Below, one piece after another: positions 1 to 8,700 of a stretch of 64,000 nucleotides of DNA (position 1 is its first letter; each line of letters starts with the position of its first letter). Both the position numbers and the translations under genes were made by a program. This DNA comes from Bacteroidota bacterium (GTDB lineage: Bacteria; Bacteroidota; Bacteroidia; Bacteroidales; Lentimicrobiaceae). The DNA is taken from NCBI GenBank assembly GCA_009773455.1, contig WSXU01000014.1:100530-164529 (forward strand). The letters are read 5' to 3'. Under the pieces are notes generated by a model, which had not been told where the DNA came from, ran no database searches, and worked only from the letters and a program-made list of their open reading frames with translations.

Positions 1-732
1 GTGCGACGGCCAGTCAGGATAGGACCAGTTGCTGCTGTTTCCGTTGGCGATATCGGTGTCGGCAAACAGATAGTTTTCATCATCATTGATTATGATCTGG
101 AAAACATTGTCGGAAACTTCATCACTAAGTTCATCGTTCATATCACCAACAATAAATACCATGTTATCGGGGAAGTATTCATCAATATACTGCCTGAGCA
201 GAATGCAGGCCCTGTATCGTCTTGTTTCCTCGTCCTCGGGATCGCCGGTATCCATAACGCCATCGCCGCAACATTTCAGGTGATTGTTGAGAACAATAAA
301 GTTCAGGTTTTTATATTTGAAATCCAGTACCAGGGGTGGCCTTGGAAAAGGCGCCCAGTAGGAAGATGCCGTATAGATTTCATAAATACGGTTGATCTCC
401 ACAGTCGATGTTTTGTAAATATACGCAAGATCGGTGTAGCTTCCCGGCACAGCGTAACCGGCATATCCATCCAGATTTTGAACCATCTGGTTGAACAAAG
501 TCAGGTCACCGATTTCCTGTAATGCAATCACATCAACATCCAGGGCATAAATTATATTCGTCACGTAATCAATCGTGACTTGTCCCTCCTTCGGAAACTG
601 CTCCAGATTCCAGGTAATTACCTCAAGAGTTGAATCGGTTCCAAAGCCCAGGACCTTTGGATTCTGTGATTCTGATGAATAGCAAATGATCCAGAAGATC
701 AGAAGTATGGATAACTTTTTCAAAGTGGGCAT
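1..732 (-). CDS. Endonuclease/exonuclease/phosphatase-family protein (C-terminus cut by window edge)
   Basis: Read leftward from an ATG at 730-732, the frame stays open to base 1 (244 codons), so the C-terminus lies outside the window. The first ~22 residues resemble a secretion signal (MPTLKKLSILLIFWIICYSS). Family motifs follow in the expected order: a WNLEQ segment near residue 43, ALQEI near residue 69 with the metal-binding Glu, an NNHLK segment, and VGDMNDE, equivalent to the GDxN motif. These are the metal and phosphate-binding residues of the EEP (DNase I-like) fold. It probably cleaves a phosphodiester or phosphomonoester outside the cytoplasm, but the substrate cannot be read from the sequence. 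The gene stands alone, facing away from the MFS gene to its right. Confidence 0.85.
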   Translation of the reverse strand, partial: MPTLKKLSILLIFWIICYSSESQNPKVLGFGTDSTLEVITWNLEQFPKEGQVTIDYVTNIIYALDVDVIALQEIGDLTLFNQMVQNLDGYAGYAVPGSYTDLAYIYKTSTVEINRIYEIYTASSYWAPFPRPPLVLDFKYKNLNFIVLNNHLKCCGDGVMDTGDPEDEETRRYRACILLRQYIDEYFPDNMVFIVGDMNDELSDEVSDNVFQIIINDDENYLFADTDIANGNSSNWSYPDWPSH

Positions 733-966
733 AAAATGCAGGTAGTTAAGGGATATAGCCGCAATATACAGCTAACCGGAATAAATCGGACTGCAAATGT
801 ATATTTTTTTCCGAACCATCAGGTATTCATGTAAAATCGACTTTTCTGCCATAACAGGTGGTGCTATCCTCTCAGGATGATGTTTATAGCCTGTTGAATG
901 TTAGAGTATAAAAAGTGATTAACGAAAGAGAAAAAGTCTACCTGAAGGTAAATCACCTTTCATGAC

Positions 967-2226
967 CTATACCTCACGAATGGCATTCCTGATATGTGGA
1001 ATTTTACGGTGGAAAATCAAGGCTGCTGTCAGGCAGCATAATCCGGCAATGAAAACAGTTACCTGCACTCCGGCAATTTCAGCCAGTCCGCCCATCATCA
1101 GGCTGCCGAGGGGCGTGAAACCCATAAACGACATACTGTAGAGGGCAACTATCCTGCCACGCATCTGATCGTCGACCATCGATTGGAGGAGCGTATTACT
1201 GGACGCGAATTCCACGACCATTCCGAACCCGGTAATCACCAGAAGAGCCAGCGAAACAAGCAATCCGGACGAAACCGAAAAGGCCATTAACCCGAAGCTG
1301 AACATACAGGCCGAAACAAAGATAATTAATGGAATACCCTTCAGTGTACTGCGGGTAGCCAGGAAAACAGCACCCGACAATGCCCCTGCACCGATGGCGC
1401 CGATAAGGTAACCCAGTGTTTGTGAATTACCATGAAGCACTTCACGGGCAAATACCGGCATAAAGACCTGAAAGGGCAATCCAAGGAGGCTGGTGGTAAT
1501 GACCATCACAAGGAGGAACCTGATAGGTAATGATTTATAAGCATATTTCAGCCCGCTCAGCAGGTCGGAAATAACGGATGTTTTGCTGATGTTTTTTGTA
1601 TGAACAGAAACCTGCATGGCAAGCAGCGATATTATTACAGCAAGGTAACTGAATCCGTTGATCATAAAGCAGATTCCTTCACCGGAAAGTGCAATAAGCA
1701 ATCCACCCAACGGCGGACCAGCGAACCGTGCGGTATTGAAGAGGGTGGAGTTCAATGCAATGGCATTCTGAAGGTCTTTGCGGTCGGTTACCATATTAAC
1801 CAGGAAAGCATGCCTGAAGGGCGTGTCGAAAGCATTCGCGATGCCATTGAGTGCCGCGGAAACAATGATGTGCCAGACCTGTATTTTTCCTGAAAAGATC
1901 AGGAAAGAAACCGTGAGTGCAATCAGCATCGAAATGATCTGGGTTGTTACCAAAACCTTGCGCCTGTCAATCCTGTCAGCATACACTCCTGCCAGTGGAG
2001 TAAGCAGCAGTGAAGGGATTTGTCCGGCAAAGCCTACAACACCCAGCAGGAGGGCCGAATCGCTCAACCGGTAAACCAGCCAGCCCAGCGCAATGTTCTG
2101 GATCCAGTTTCCCGGCAGGGAAATCAACTGTCCAAAGAAATACAACCGGTAGTTCCGGTGCCTCAGCGAACGTACAGCATTGGCCGATTTCAGGCGGTCT
2201 GTTTTGAAATTTAAATTTGAAAGCAA
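967..2226 (-). CDS. MFS transporter, EntS/MFS_3-like exporter
   Basis: A 419-residue protein with about twelve hydrophobic segments. It has the MFS_3 (enterobactin-exporter-like) N-terminus: RSLRHRNYRLYFFGQLIS, then GNWIQNIALGWLVYRLS in helix 1. The cytoplasmic loop between helices 2 and 3 reads GVYADRIDRRKVL, matching the conserved GxxaDRxxRR loop of the superfamily. It is probably a drug, siderophore or metabolite exporter; the substrate is unknown. No ATG lies in frame upstream before a stop, so translation appears to begin at TTG (2224-2226). A possible -7 element (TAACTTTG on this strand, 2246-2253) lies only about 20 bp upstream, implying a very short leader. Confidence 0.85.
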   Translation of the reverse strand: MLSNLNFKTDRLKSANAVRSLRHRNYRLYFFGQLISLPGNWIQNIALGWLVYRLSDSALLLGVVGFAGQIPSLLLTPLAGVYADRIDRRKVLVTTQIISMLIALTVSFLIFSGKIQVWHIIVSAALNGIANAFDTPFRHAFLVNMVTDRKDLQNAIALNSTLFNTARFAGPPLGGLLIALSGEGICFMINGFSYLAVIISLLAMQVSVHTKNISKTSVISDLLSGLKYAYKSLPIRFLLVMVITTSLLGLPFQVFMPVFAREVLHGNSQTLGYLIGAIGAGALSGAVFLATRSTLKGIPLIIFVSACMFSFGLMAFSVSSGLLVSLALLVITGFGMVVEFASSNTLLQSMVDDQMRGRIVALYSMSFMGFTPLGSLMMGGLAEIAGVQVTVFIAGLCCLTAALIFHRKIPHIRNAIREV

Positions 2227-2245
2227 GATTGGTGTATTTGCCTTG

Positions 2246-2253
2246 CAAAGTTA
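2246..2253 (-). promoter_or_regulatory. Possible Bacteroidota -7 element for the MFS gene
   Basis: Read on the minus strand this is TAACTTTG, matching the TAnnTTTG consensus of the Bacteroidota primary sigma factor. No convincing TTTG -33 element is present at the usual distance. It would put the transcript start about 10-15 nt before the TTG start codon. Confidence 0.35.
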
Positions 2254-2301
2254 GCGAATCAGAAGAGATCGGGATTGAAGTACTGGTCTGTATTTTCGTT
2301 T

Positions 2302-2409
2302 GACAGGATTAACAGGATTTACATGTTGGACAGGATTATCAGGATTTACAGGATTTACAGGATTGAAAGGTTAGAAAGGATTGACAGGTTGGACAGGATT
2401 TACAGGATT
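2302..2409. repeat. Degenerate 9-bp tandem repeat (about 12 units)
   Basis: Twelve consecutive 9-mers of the form (g/t/a)acaggatt can be counted, with substitutions confined mainly to the first base and the fifth to ninth bases. The array lies in the divergent spacer between the MFS gene and the outer-membrane protein gene. The period is a multiple of three, so it stays open in frame and creates a spurious D-R-I-Y-rich ORF, which I do not count as a gene. Confidence 0.8.
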
Positions 2410-2618
2410 AACTGGTGTTTCAGAATGATGTTATGGAGTGGGGAACTCATGCTTAAGCCAAGTCGGTGCAGTTTCTTGGACAGAAGAATTCCGGATTTTT
2501 GAGGCTTCTTTATTGTTCTCTTACCAAATCTCGCTCAGTTTAATTCCGGATTTCTTCCATTCACCCGGTTAAATGCCCTGTTCATCGGGAATAAGTTTTC
2601 GGGCGGGGTAGTGTTATC

Positions 2619-2626
2619 TATTTTTG
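2619..2626 (+). promoter_or_regulatory. Possible -7 promoter element for the outer-membrane protein gene
   Basis: TATTTTTG fits TAnnTTTG and lies about 120 bp before the ATG at 2747. No clear -33 TTTG is visible, so the assignment is weak. The putative leader contains the inverted repeat at 2655-2713. Confidence 0.3.
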
Positions 2627-2654
2627 CTGCATCATACAAAACCAAACTATTATG

Positions 2655-2713
2655 AAACCCACATGTAGTACATACACAAACATGCATGAAAATATCTTTC
2701 ATACATGTGGGTT
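2655..2713. promoter_or_regulatory. 12-bp inverted repeat in the leader of the outer-membrane protein gene
   Basis: AACCCACATGTA near 2656 is repeated as its exact reverse complement TACATGTGGGTT near 2702, with about 35 bp between. The spacer is rich in cat/atg-type words (acatgcatg). It could fold as a long stem-loop in the mRNA leader or serve as two half-sites for a regulator. The sequence does not decide between these. Confidence 0.45.
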
Positions 2714-2746
2714 CCATCTGACCAATAAAATCAAAATTATCTACAG

Positions 2747-3430
2747 ATGAAAGCGGGAATTTTAGCACTCGTAATTACAGCAATGCTGTTGGCAGGGCCC
2801 GTGAGCGCCCAGCAGAACAATGATGGAAATGATGAAACCTTTCAAACAGTATTCGGAAATGAACCCGGAGCAGTAGGAGGTTACCTCTCTCTCGGTCTCG
2901 GTAACACCATCATTGATGATAATAATGCGTTTACCGGACAGTTTCGCCTGGCTGCAAGGCTGGGTCACAGCCTATCGATCGGGTTTGCAGGTACCGGATT
3001 TTCTGACCGCCTTTATGGATTGAACTACGATCGTCCGGGTCTGACCTCCGAAGGTTATTTTATTGAAGGAGGATACGGTGGAATCATGTTTGAACCGGTT
3101 TTTGCGCCGCGGTTTCCGGTTCATTTTTCATTTCCTGTTTTGATTGGTGCCGGTGGTATTGCCCTAACCGAAGATAGGAATAACGATGACTGGGATGACT
3201 GGAATGACTGGGAAGACTGGGATTACGATTCAGACAACAATGTTCTTGAAAGCGATGCCTTCCTTGTAATTGAACCGGGTGTTGAACTGGAGTTTAACCT
3301 TGCCAGATTCATGAGGTTGGGTGCCGGAATAAGTTACAGGTTTACCAGTGGCATTACCCTCGAAGGACGCAGTGATTATATGATGAATGGCCTGTCGGGA
3401 AACGTTAATCTTAAATTTGGTATTTTCTGA
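2747..3430 (+). CDS. Small outer-membrane beta-barrel-like protein with an Asp/Trp-rich loop
   Basis: A 227-residue protein. Residues 1-21 are a clear Sec signal peptide ending in VSA-QQ. The mature part alternates polar and hydrophobic residues with many Gly and aromatic residues, as in 8- to 10-stranded outer-membrane barrels (GGYLSLGLGNT, FRLAARLGHSLSIGFAG, LNLKFGIF-type end). The last residue is Phe, typical of outer-membrane barrels. Around residues 143-162 is a striking acidic/aromatic stretch in which D, W and N alternate (DDWDDWNDWEDWDYD), presumably one extracellular or periplasmic loop. The function is unknown; metal or polymer binding by the D/W loop is only a guess. The gene appears to be monocistronic. 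Confidence 0.75.
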   Translation: MKAGILALVITAMLLAGPVSAQQNNDGNDETFQTVFGNEPGAVGGYLSLGLGNTIIDDNNAFTGQFRLAARLGHSLSIGFAGTGFSDRLYGLNYDRPGLTSEGYFIEGGYGGIMFEPVFAPRFPVHFSFPVLIGAGGIALTEDRNNDDWDDWNDWEDWDYDSDNNVLESDAFLVIEPGVELEFNLARFMRLGAGISYRFTSGITLEGRSDYMMNGLSGNVNLKFGIF

Positions 3431-3527
3431 CCTGGAAATACTGTTTTAATTACACGCAAAGGAATTCTTTCATTTGAATACTATTTTGCAGAAAAAGTTG
3501 TTAAAAATCTACTTAACAAAAAGACAA

Positions 3528-4136
3528 ATGCTAGCCTACACTGAGAAATCCACCCACGAAACATCATACGGAGCTTATTCTTTTGGTTTATTTGCAGGAT
3601 TCAGACATAAAAATGCACTGTACAGCCAGATTTTATCGGGCGCAGGACTACATTCAGGCGATGTGGTTCTGGAAATCAGTTGCGCTGATGAAGAATTCCC
3701 GAGAATAACAGCTAAGCTAAACCTGGTCGAAAACGGCCCTCTCGGCGGATTGCCCGGGATGCAGGAGGTTATCTCAGTTGAAACCGGGTTTGGCAAAAAC
3801 AGCAGGGCCAGCGAAGAACTTCCCTGGGCCAACGGAACTTTTGAAACCATTGTTTGCATTGGAATCTTTAATCATATTGCCGATCAGGAAGGAGTAATTA
3901 CCCGTTTGAGGCGATTGCTGTCACCAACAGGCAGATTGATTATCGCTGACCAGTGGTTCAGGAAGGCAGGTCCTATGTTTGCCGACCTTCTTCAACCGTA
4001 TTCCCGAAACAGTGATTTCAGGATTTATTCTCCGGCATTGGTCTCCCGACTGTTAAAGAAATCGGGATTCGATCTGGTTGAAACACGCGCTGCCGGAACC
4101 ACCAATTTTCTCTGTACGGCCACAATTAAACCGTAA
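3528..4136 (+). CDS. Class I SAM-dependent methyltransferase-like protein with a degenerate SAM motif
   Basis: The fold order of a class I methyltransferase is visible: a motif I region VLEISCADEE, then LPWANGTFETIVCIGIFNHI (motifs II/III), then LSPTGRLIIADQWF, then a C-terminal strand after SGFDLVETR. Motif I lacks the usual GxGxG glycines, so SAM binding may be weak or lost. I place the start at ATG 3528; a TTG at 3474 would add 18 residues but has no better initiation context. Three bases separate its stop from the next gene, a second methyltransferase, so the two are almost certainly one operon and may form a heterodimer. The substrate is unknown. Confidence 0.65.
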   Translation: MLAYTEKSTHETSYGAYSFGLFAGFRHKNALYSQILSGAGLHSGDVVLEISCADEEFPRITAKLNLVENGPLGGLPGMQEVISVETGFGKNSRASEELPWANGTFETIVCIGIFNHIADQEGVITRLRRLLSPTGRLIIADQWFRKAGPMFADLLQPYSRNSDFRIYSPALVSRLLKKSGFDLVETRAAGTTNFLCTATIKP

Positions 4137-4139
4137 ACT

Positions 4140-4958
4140 ATGATTACCGGGAACGCTGAGCAGGCGAATCTTTTGGATCCCTATACCAGGGAGCCCCTGA
4201 GAATGGAACAAGGATATTTTCTGAACCCGGTCACCAACGACAGGTTCTACATCAATGGGGGAATTCCGGTTTTTCTGCCTGAAAACCAGATGAGTGGGGA
4301 TAACCTTAAATATTCGAGGTTTTACGACAGAATCAGCAGGTTTTATCGCATTTCATCTGTTCTTTATTGCTGGTTGAAAGGGACTACTGAGCAGAAGGTA
4401 AAGAAATTATATCTTGATCAGCTTGAGATCAATGAAGGTGATCGTGTACTGGAGGTTTCAATAGGTTCGGCCGATAACCTGCTGCACCTTCCCCGGAATG
4501 CATTCTATACCGGTTTTGATATTTCTTTTGGAATGCTGACCATGGCCAGGAGACAACTAAAACGCTGGAAGATTCAGGCTGATCTTTTCCAGGGAGAAGC
4601 AGAGCATCTTCCTTTTGCAGATAACAGTTTTGATGTGGTTTTTCACGTTGGAGGCATCAATTTCTTCAACGATAAGCAGAAGGCGCTGGCAGAAATGATC
4701 AGGGTTGCTAAACCGGGTAGCAAACTGCTGGTGGTTGATGAGACTGAATCAATGGTTGTAAATACCTATCAGAAAAATCCATTTTCCAGAAAACTCTACC
4801 AACTTGCCGACAGGGACCTTTCGGTACCGGTGCATCTGCTTCCCGGAGGAATGAAAGAAACTGAAGTGCGGTATTTTTTTGAACAGAAGATTTATTGCCT
4901 GACCTTCCGTAAACCCCTGGGAGGTCAACCGGAACCCGATGACCGGAAACATCCGTGA
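4140..4958 (+). CDS. Class I SAM-dependent methyltransferase with N-terminal Trm112-like segment
   Basis: A 272-residue protein. Residues 10-50 (LLDPYTREPLR..., then INGGIPVFLPE) match the short Trm112-like region often fused to Methyltransf_11 enzymes, but without zinc-binding cysteines. The catalytic part begins near residue 98 with RVLEVSIGSADNL (motif I, again short of glycines). It continues with FYTGFDISFGML, LPFADNSFDVVFHVGGI and a post-motif VAKPGSKLLVVDET. It resembles UbiE/menaquinone-type methyltransferases. It is the second gene of a two-methyltransferase operon. The pair may act on a quinone, lipid or other small molecule. Confidence 0.75.
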   Translation: MITGNAEQANLLDPYTREPLRMEQGYFLNPVTNDRFYINGGIPVFLPENQMSGDNLKYSRFYDRISRFYRISSVLYCWLKGTTEQKVKKLYLDQLEINEGDRVLEVSIGSADNLLHLPRNAFYTGFDISFGMLTMARRQLKRWKIQADLFQGEAEHLPFADNSFDVVFHVGGINFFNDKQKALAEMIRVAKPGSKLLVVDETESMVVNTYQKNPFSRKLYQLADRDLSVPVHLLPGGMKETEVRYFFEQKIYCLTFRKPLGGQPEPDDRKHP

Positions 4959-5035
4959 TGCCGCACAATTGGTAACTTCTTTTAAACACTCACACAACTA
5001 ACCGGGAAAACTTACGCAGAGAAACGCCAAAGAAA

Positions 5036-5566
5036 ATGGATGCACCCGCCGGATTGCTCATCAGACCAGAATTAAAAAGTGACTATGAAAAAATTACTGC
5101 GCTTCATGATCTTGCATTCGGACAGAAGGGCGAAGGCCGGCTTGTTGAAGCCCTTCGCCGTAACCCTGTGTTTATAAGAGGTCTTTCGCTGGTTGCTTTG
5201 CTTGATGGGAATCTTGTCGGTCATATCCTGTTTTTTCCTGTTCTGGTCAGGGATGGTCAAAAGGTATTTCGCTCACTGGCATTGGCACCGCTGGCTGTGT
5301 TGCCCAATTATCAGCGGAAAGGAATAGGTTCGGCGCTGGTGATCGCCGGCATTGATGAAGCGCGTGAAGGAAAACACAGATCGGTCATTGTTCTTGGTCA
5401 CCGGGAGTATTATCCCGGATTTGGTTTCAGACCTGCCATTCATTACGGAATTCTTCCTCCTTTTGATGTTCCGTCTGATGTCTTTTTTGCTATGGAATTG
5501 ATTCCCGGCGGACTGGCAGGTGTAAGCGGAACCGTTGAATATCCGCCTGAATTTTCAGAATTTTGA
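5036..5566 (+). CDS. GNAT acetyltransferase, YhbS-like
   Basis: A 176-residue protein spanning a complete GNAT domain: IRPELKSDYEKITALH at the start, LVGHILFFPV (strand 4), then LAPLAVLPNYQRKGIGSALV. The last segment contains the acetyl-CoA pyrophosphate-binding R/Q-x-x-G-x-G/A loop near residues 95-100. The later YYPGFGFRPA motif is characteristic of the YhbS/COG3153 group. It is a predicted cytoplasmic N-acetyltransferase of unknown substrate. ATG 5036 has only an A-rich leader, as usual here. It is separated by 77 bp from the methyltransferase operon and could be transcribed with it. Confidence 0.85.
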   Translation: MDAPAGLLIRPELKSDYEKITALHDLAFGQKGEGRLVEALRRNPVFIRGLSLVALLDGNLVGHILFFPVLVRDGQKVFRSLALAPLAVLPNYQRKGIGSALVIAGIDEAREGKHRSVIVLGHREYYPGFGFRPAIHYGILPPFDVPSDVFFAMELIPGGLAGVSGTVEYPPEFSEF

Positions 5567-5739
5567 GCAGTCTGTTTGTGTTTCTTTTTACTCTGAAACT
5601 TATTTTTAAATAGTGATTCCGGAAATTAATAAGTTGTATTATAAAGAGACTGAGGGCCATTCAAATTTTGTTTCCGGGCTTGTGAAACAGAATAAATTAA
5701 TGTAGGTTTGGGAAAGTTAATGTCAGGAATTGTTTTATC

Positions 5740-8700
5740 ATGGTTCTGAATCCGATTCTCAAGTTTTTCCGCGACCTGGAAACCTTTAACCAGGACCCTG
5801 AGTTTATCCGTTACCGGGAAAGTAACCTGCGCAGCACCTTTACCCTCGTCACAGTCCTGGGCATTACCACACTGATGCTGTTTCACGTGATCGATCTCTT
5901 CATGGGGACAGGCGATCCTGTTGCATTGATGCGGGTCAGGATTTTCACTTCAGCTGCTTTGCTTGTTAACCTTATGCTCTCTCTGGGTACTCGTTACCAT
6001 TACCGTCGGAAAGTGTATACCTGCATAGGATTTTACCTGGGAATGGCGGCAAGTGCAATGATCTCTCACTATGCTGATCCTCAGGAAACCCGTTACTGGA
6101 TTGGTCCGGCATTGCTTCTGCTGGTCTGGTTTGCCTTTATCCCTTTTCGTTTTTCAAGACAGGTACTGCATGGATTCTTTTTCCTTATCCTGTATACAGG
6201 ATTGATATGGATACTTGCACCTGCACCTGCCGATCCGATGCATCTTGCAGGTGCCAGCCTTTTTCTGGCTGGTTTTTTTGCCCTTGGTGTCATTCTTGCT
6301 TTCTATAACAATCAGTCTTCAGCAACCATCTTTTCAGCGCGGAAAGCAGCAAGGACAAGTGATGACCGTTACAGGATACTTACCGAGCATATGCAGGATG
6401 TTGTGTGGACACTTGATTTACGCACCAGGAAGTTCTCATTCATCAGTCCTTCGGTTGAGAAACTGCGTGGGTTCACAGCCGATGAAGTGATGCGAATGCC
6501 TTTTGAAGCTTCATTCACTCCACAAAGTGCCGAAAAGGTTTCTGCGATGCTTGCAAATGTTGTTCGCGAATTTCAGGCCGGTAAAGACTTTACATCGTTC
6601 GCCGTGGGAGAACTTGAGCAGTATTGTCGTGACGGCTCTACGGTATGGATTGAAGTGGCCGCTACGCTGATCACAGACGAAAAAGGAGAACTTGCCGAAA
6701 TGCTGGGTGTTTCCAGAAACATTACCGCACGAAGGAAAGCCGAACAGGCTATGCGTGAATCTGAAGAGAAATACCGTACCCTGATCAGCCAGGCCAATGA
6801 TGGTATTTTTATTACGCAGGATGAGGTTTTCAGGTTTGTTAACCAGGCTTTTTGCGATATTACCGAATATACAACCACTGAACTGATTGGCAAGCCGTTC
6901 ATCGACCTGATTGCTCCTGAAGAAGTAACGCACCTGGTCGATATTCACCGCAGGCGAATGGCCGGGGAGAAAGTGCCGGATATGTATTCAACCATTGGGG
7001 TATCGAAGAGCGGACGAAGGGTGAATCTCGAATTCAATGGCAGTACCATTGAATATGAGGGAAGGCCGGCTTCGTTTGTCATCATGCGCGATAACACGGA
7101 ACAGATGAAATCAGCCGCCCTTATCCGTGAAAGTGAAGAGAAGTACCGCTCACTGGTTGAGAGAGCCAACGATGGCATTGTTATCCTCCAGGATGGAAAA
7201 GTCAGGTTCATCAACCAGATGATGGCCCGGATTCTGGGTTATAGCGTAGATGAGATACTTGATACGCCGTTTGTCAATTTTATTGCTCCTGATGAACGGG
7301 AAAAAATTCTCGAAATTTACCATAAAAGACAGGCAGGAGAACCGGTTCCGCAGATCTATGAATCTGTGCTGATCAGGAAAGACGGGAATCTCAGGCCCGT
7401 TGAGTTCAACAATGGTATAATAACCTACAATGGTACAATAGCTACACAGACTTATATCCGCGACATTACAGAACGAAAGGCAGCAGAACAGGCACTGGTT
7501 GAAAGTGAGCAGCGTTATGCCCTGGCCGTTGAAGGGGTGAATGAAGGTATCTTCGATTGGAACCTCGTTACCAATGAAGTCTATTTCTCAAATAACTACA
7601 AGGCCATCATGGGGCTTAAACCCGATGAGATGAAGAATGATCTTTCGGAGTGGGATACCCGGATTCATCCCGATGACAGGGAAATGGTGCTCCGGGCAAA
7701 CAGGGATTTCATCAGTGGGAAGTCCCCGGTGTATAATCCGGAATACCGGCTCCTTCACCGTTCCGGAGAATATCGCTGGATACTTGCCCGTGGTGTCTGC
7801 CTCAGGGATGAAAGCGGGAAAGCATACCGGATGGCAGGATCACATATGGATATTACTGAACGCCGCCAATCGGAGGAAAGGCTGCGTGAAAGTGAGGCAC
7901 GGTATCGCAGCATTTTTGATACAGCAGCCGATGCTATATTCCTCATCGACAAGCAAAGCGGTTCCATCGTGGATGTCAACCAGCCAGCGACCAGGATTTA
8001 TGGTTTCAGCACGGAAGAACTTCTTTCGATGAACATACAGCAACTGGCCGATGAACCTGATGAAACCATAGAAATACTTGATGCTACCACCCGGTTTCAT
8101 TTTGTACCACTAAGAAAATCGGTGCGTAAAGATGGTCAGGTTGTGCTGGTGGAGATTTCGGCAAGTTATTTCGAGATGGCAGGTAAACCCTACGTGATTG
8201 CCATGGTACATGACATCACACTGCGAAAAAAGGCGGAAGAGGCACTCCGCGAAAGTGAAACCAAATTCAGGGAGATCACTGACCTTTTACCCCAGTTGAT
8301 TTATGAACTGGATAACCGGGGCACCATTACTTTTCTGAACCGGACCGGAAAGGAGATGTTTGGCATAACAGAAGCTCAGATAAGGAAAGGTCTTCAGGCT
8401 TCCGCCCTGGTGGTACCTGAACATCGTGATCGGCTGATGAGGAATTTCACGGAAGTAATGAATCTCAGGTATTCAGACATTGAGAATGAATTCCTTGGCC
8501 TCCGGAGTGATGGCAGCAGGTTCCCGATTCTTGTTTATGGGTCGGCGGTGCTTCGCGATGGACAGGTAACCGGCAACAGGGGAGTGGTGATCGACATCAC
8601 AGACAGAAAAAATACAGAAGAGGAATTGCGAAGAGTAAATGAACGACTGACTTTGCATTTCAGGCAAACCCCACTTGCCTATATTGAATGGAATGAAAAA

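Noticed and set aside
1..522. Open frame on the plus strand at the window start
   Set aside because: It is the shadow of the leftward EEP-family gene, whose motifs (WNLEQ, ALQEI, NNHLK, GDMND) are clear on the minus strand.
2275..2502. 75-codon frame rich in D, R, I and Y
   Set aside because: It is translation of the 9-bp tandem repeat, whose period keeps the frame open.
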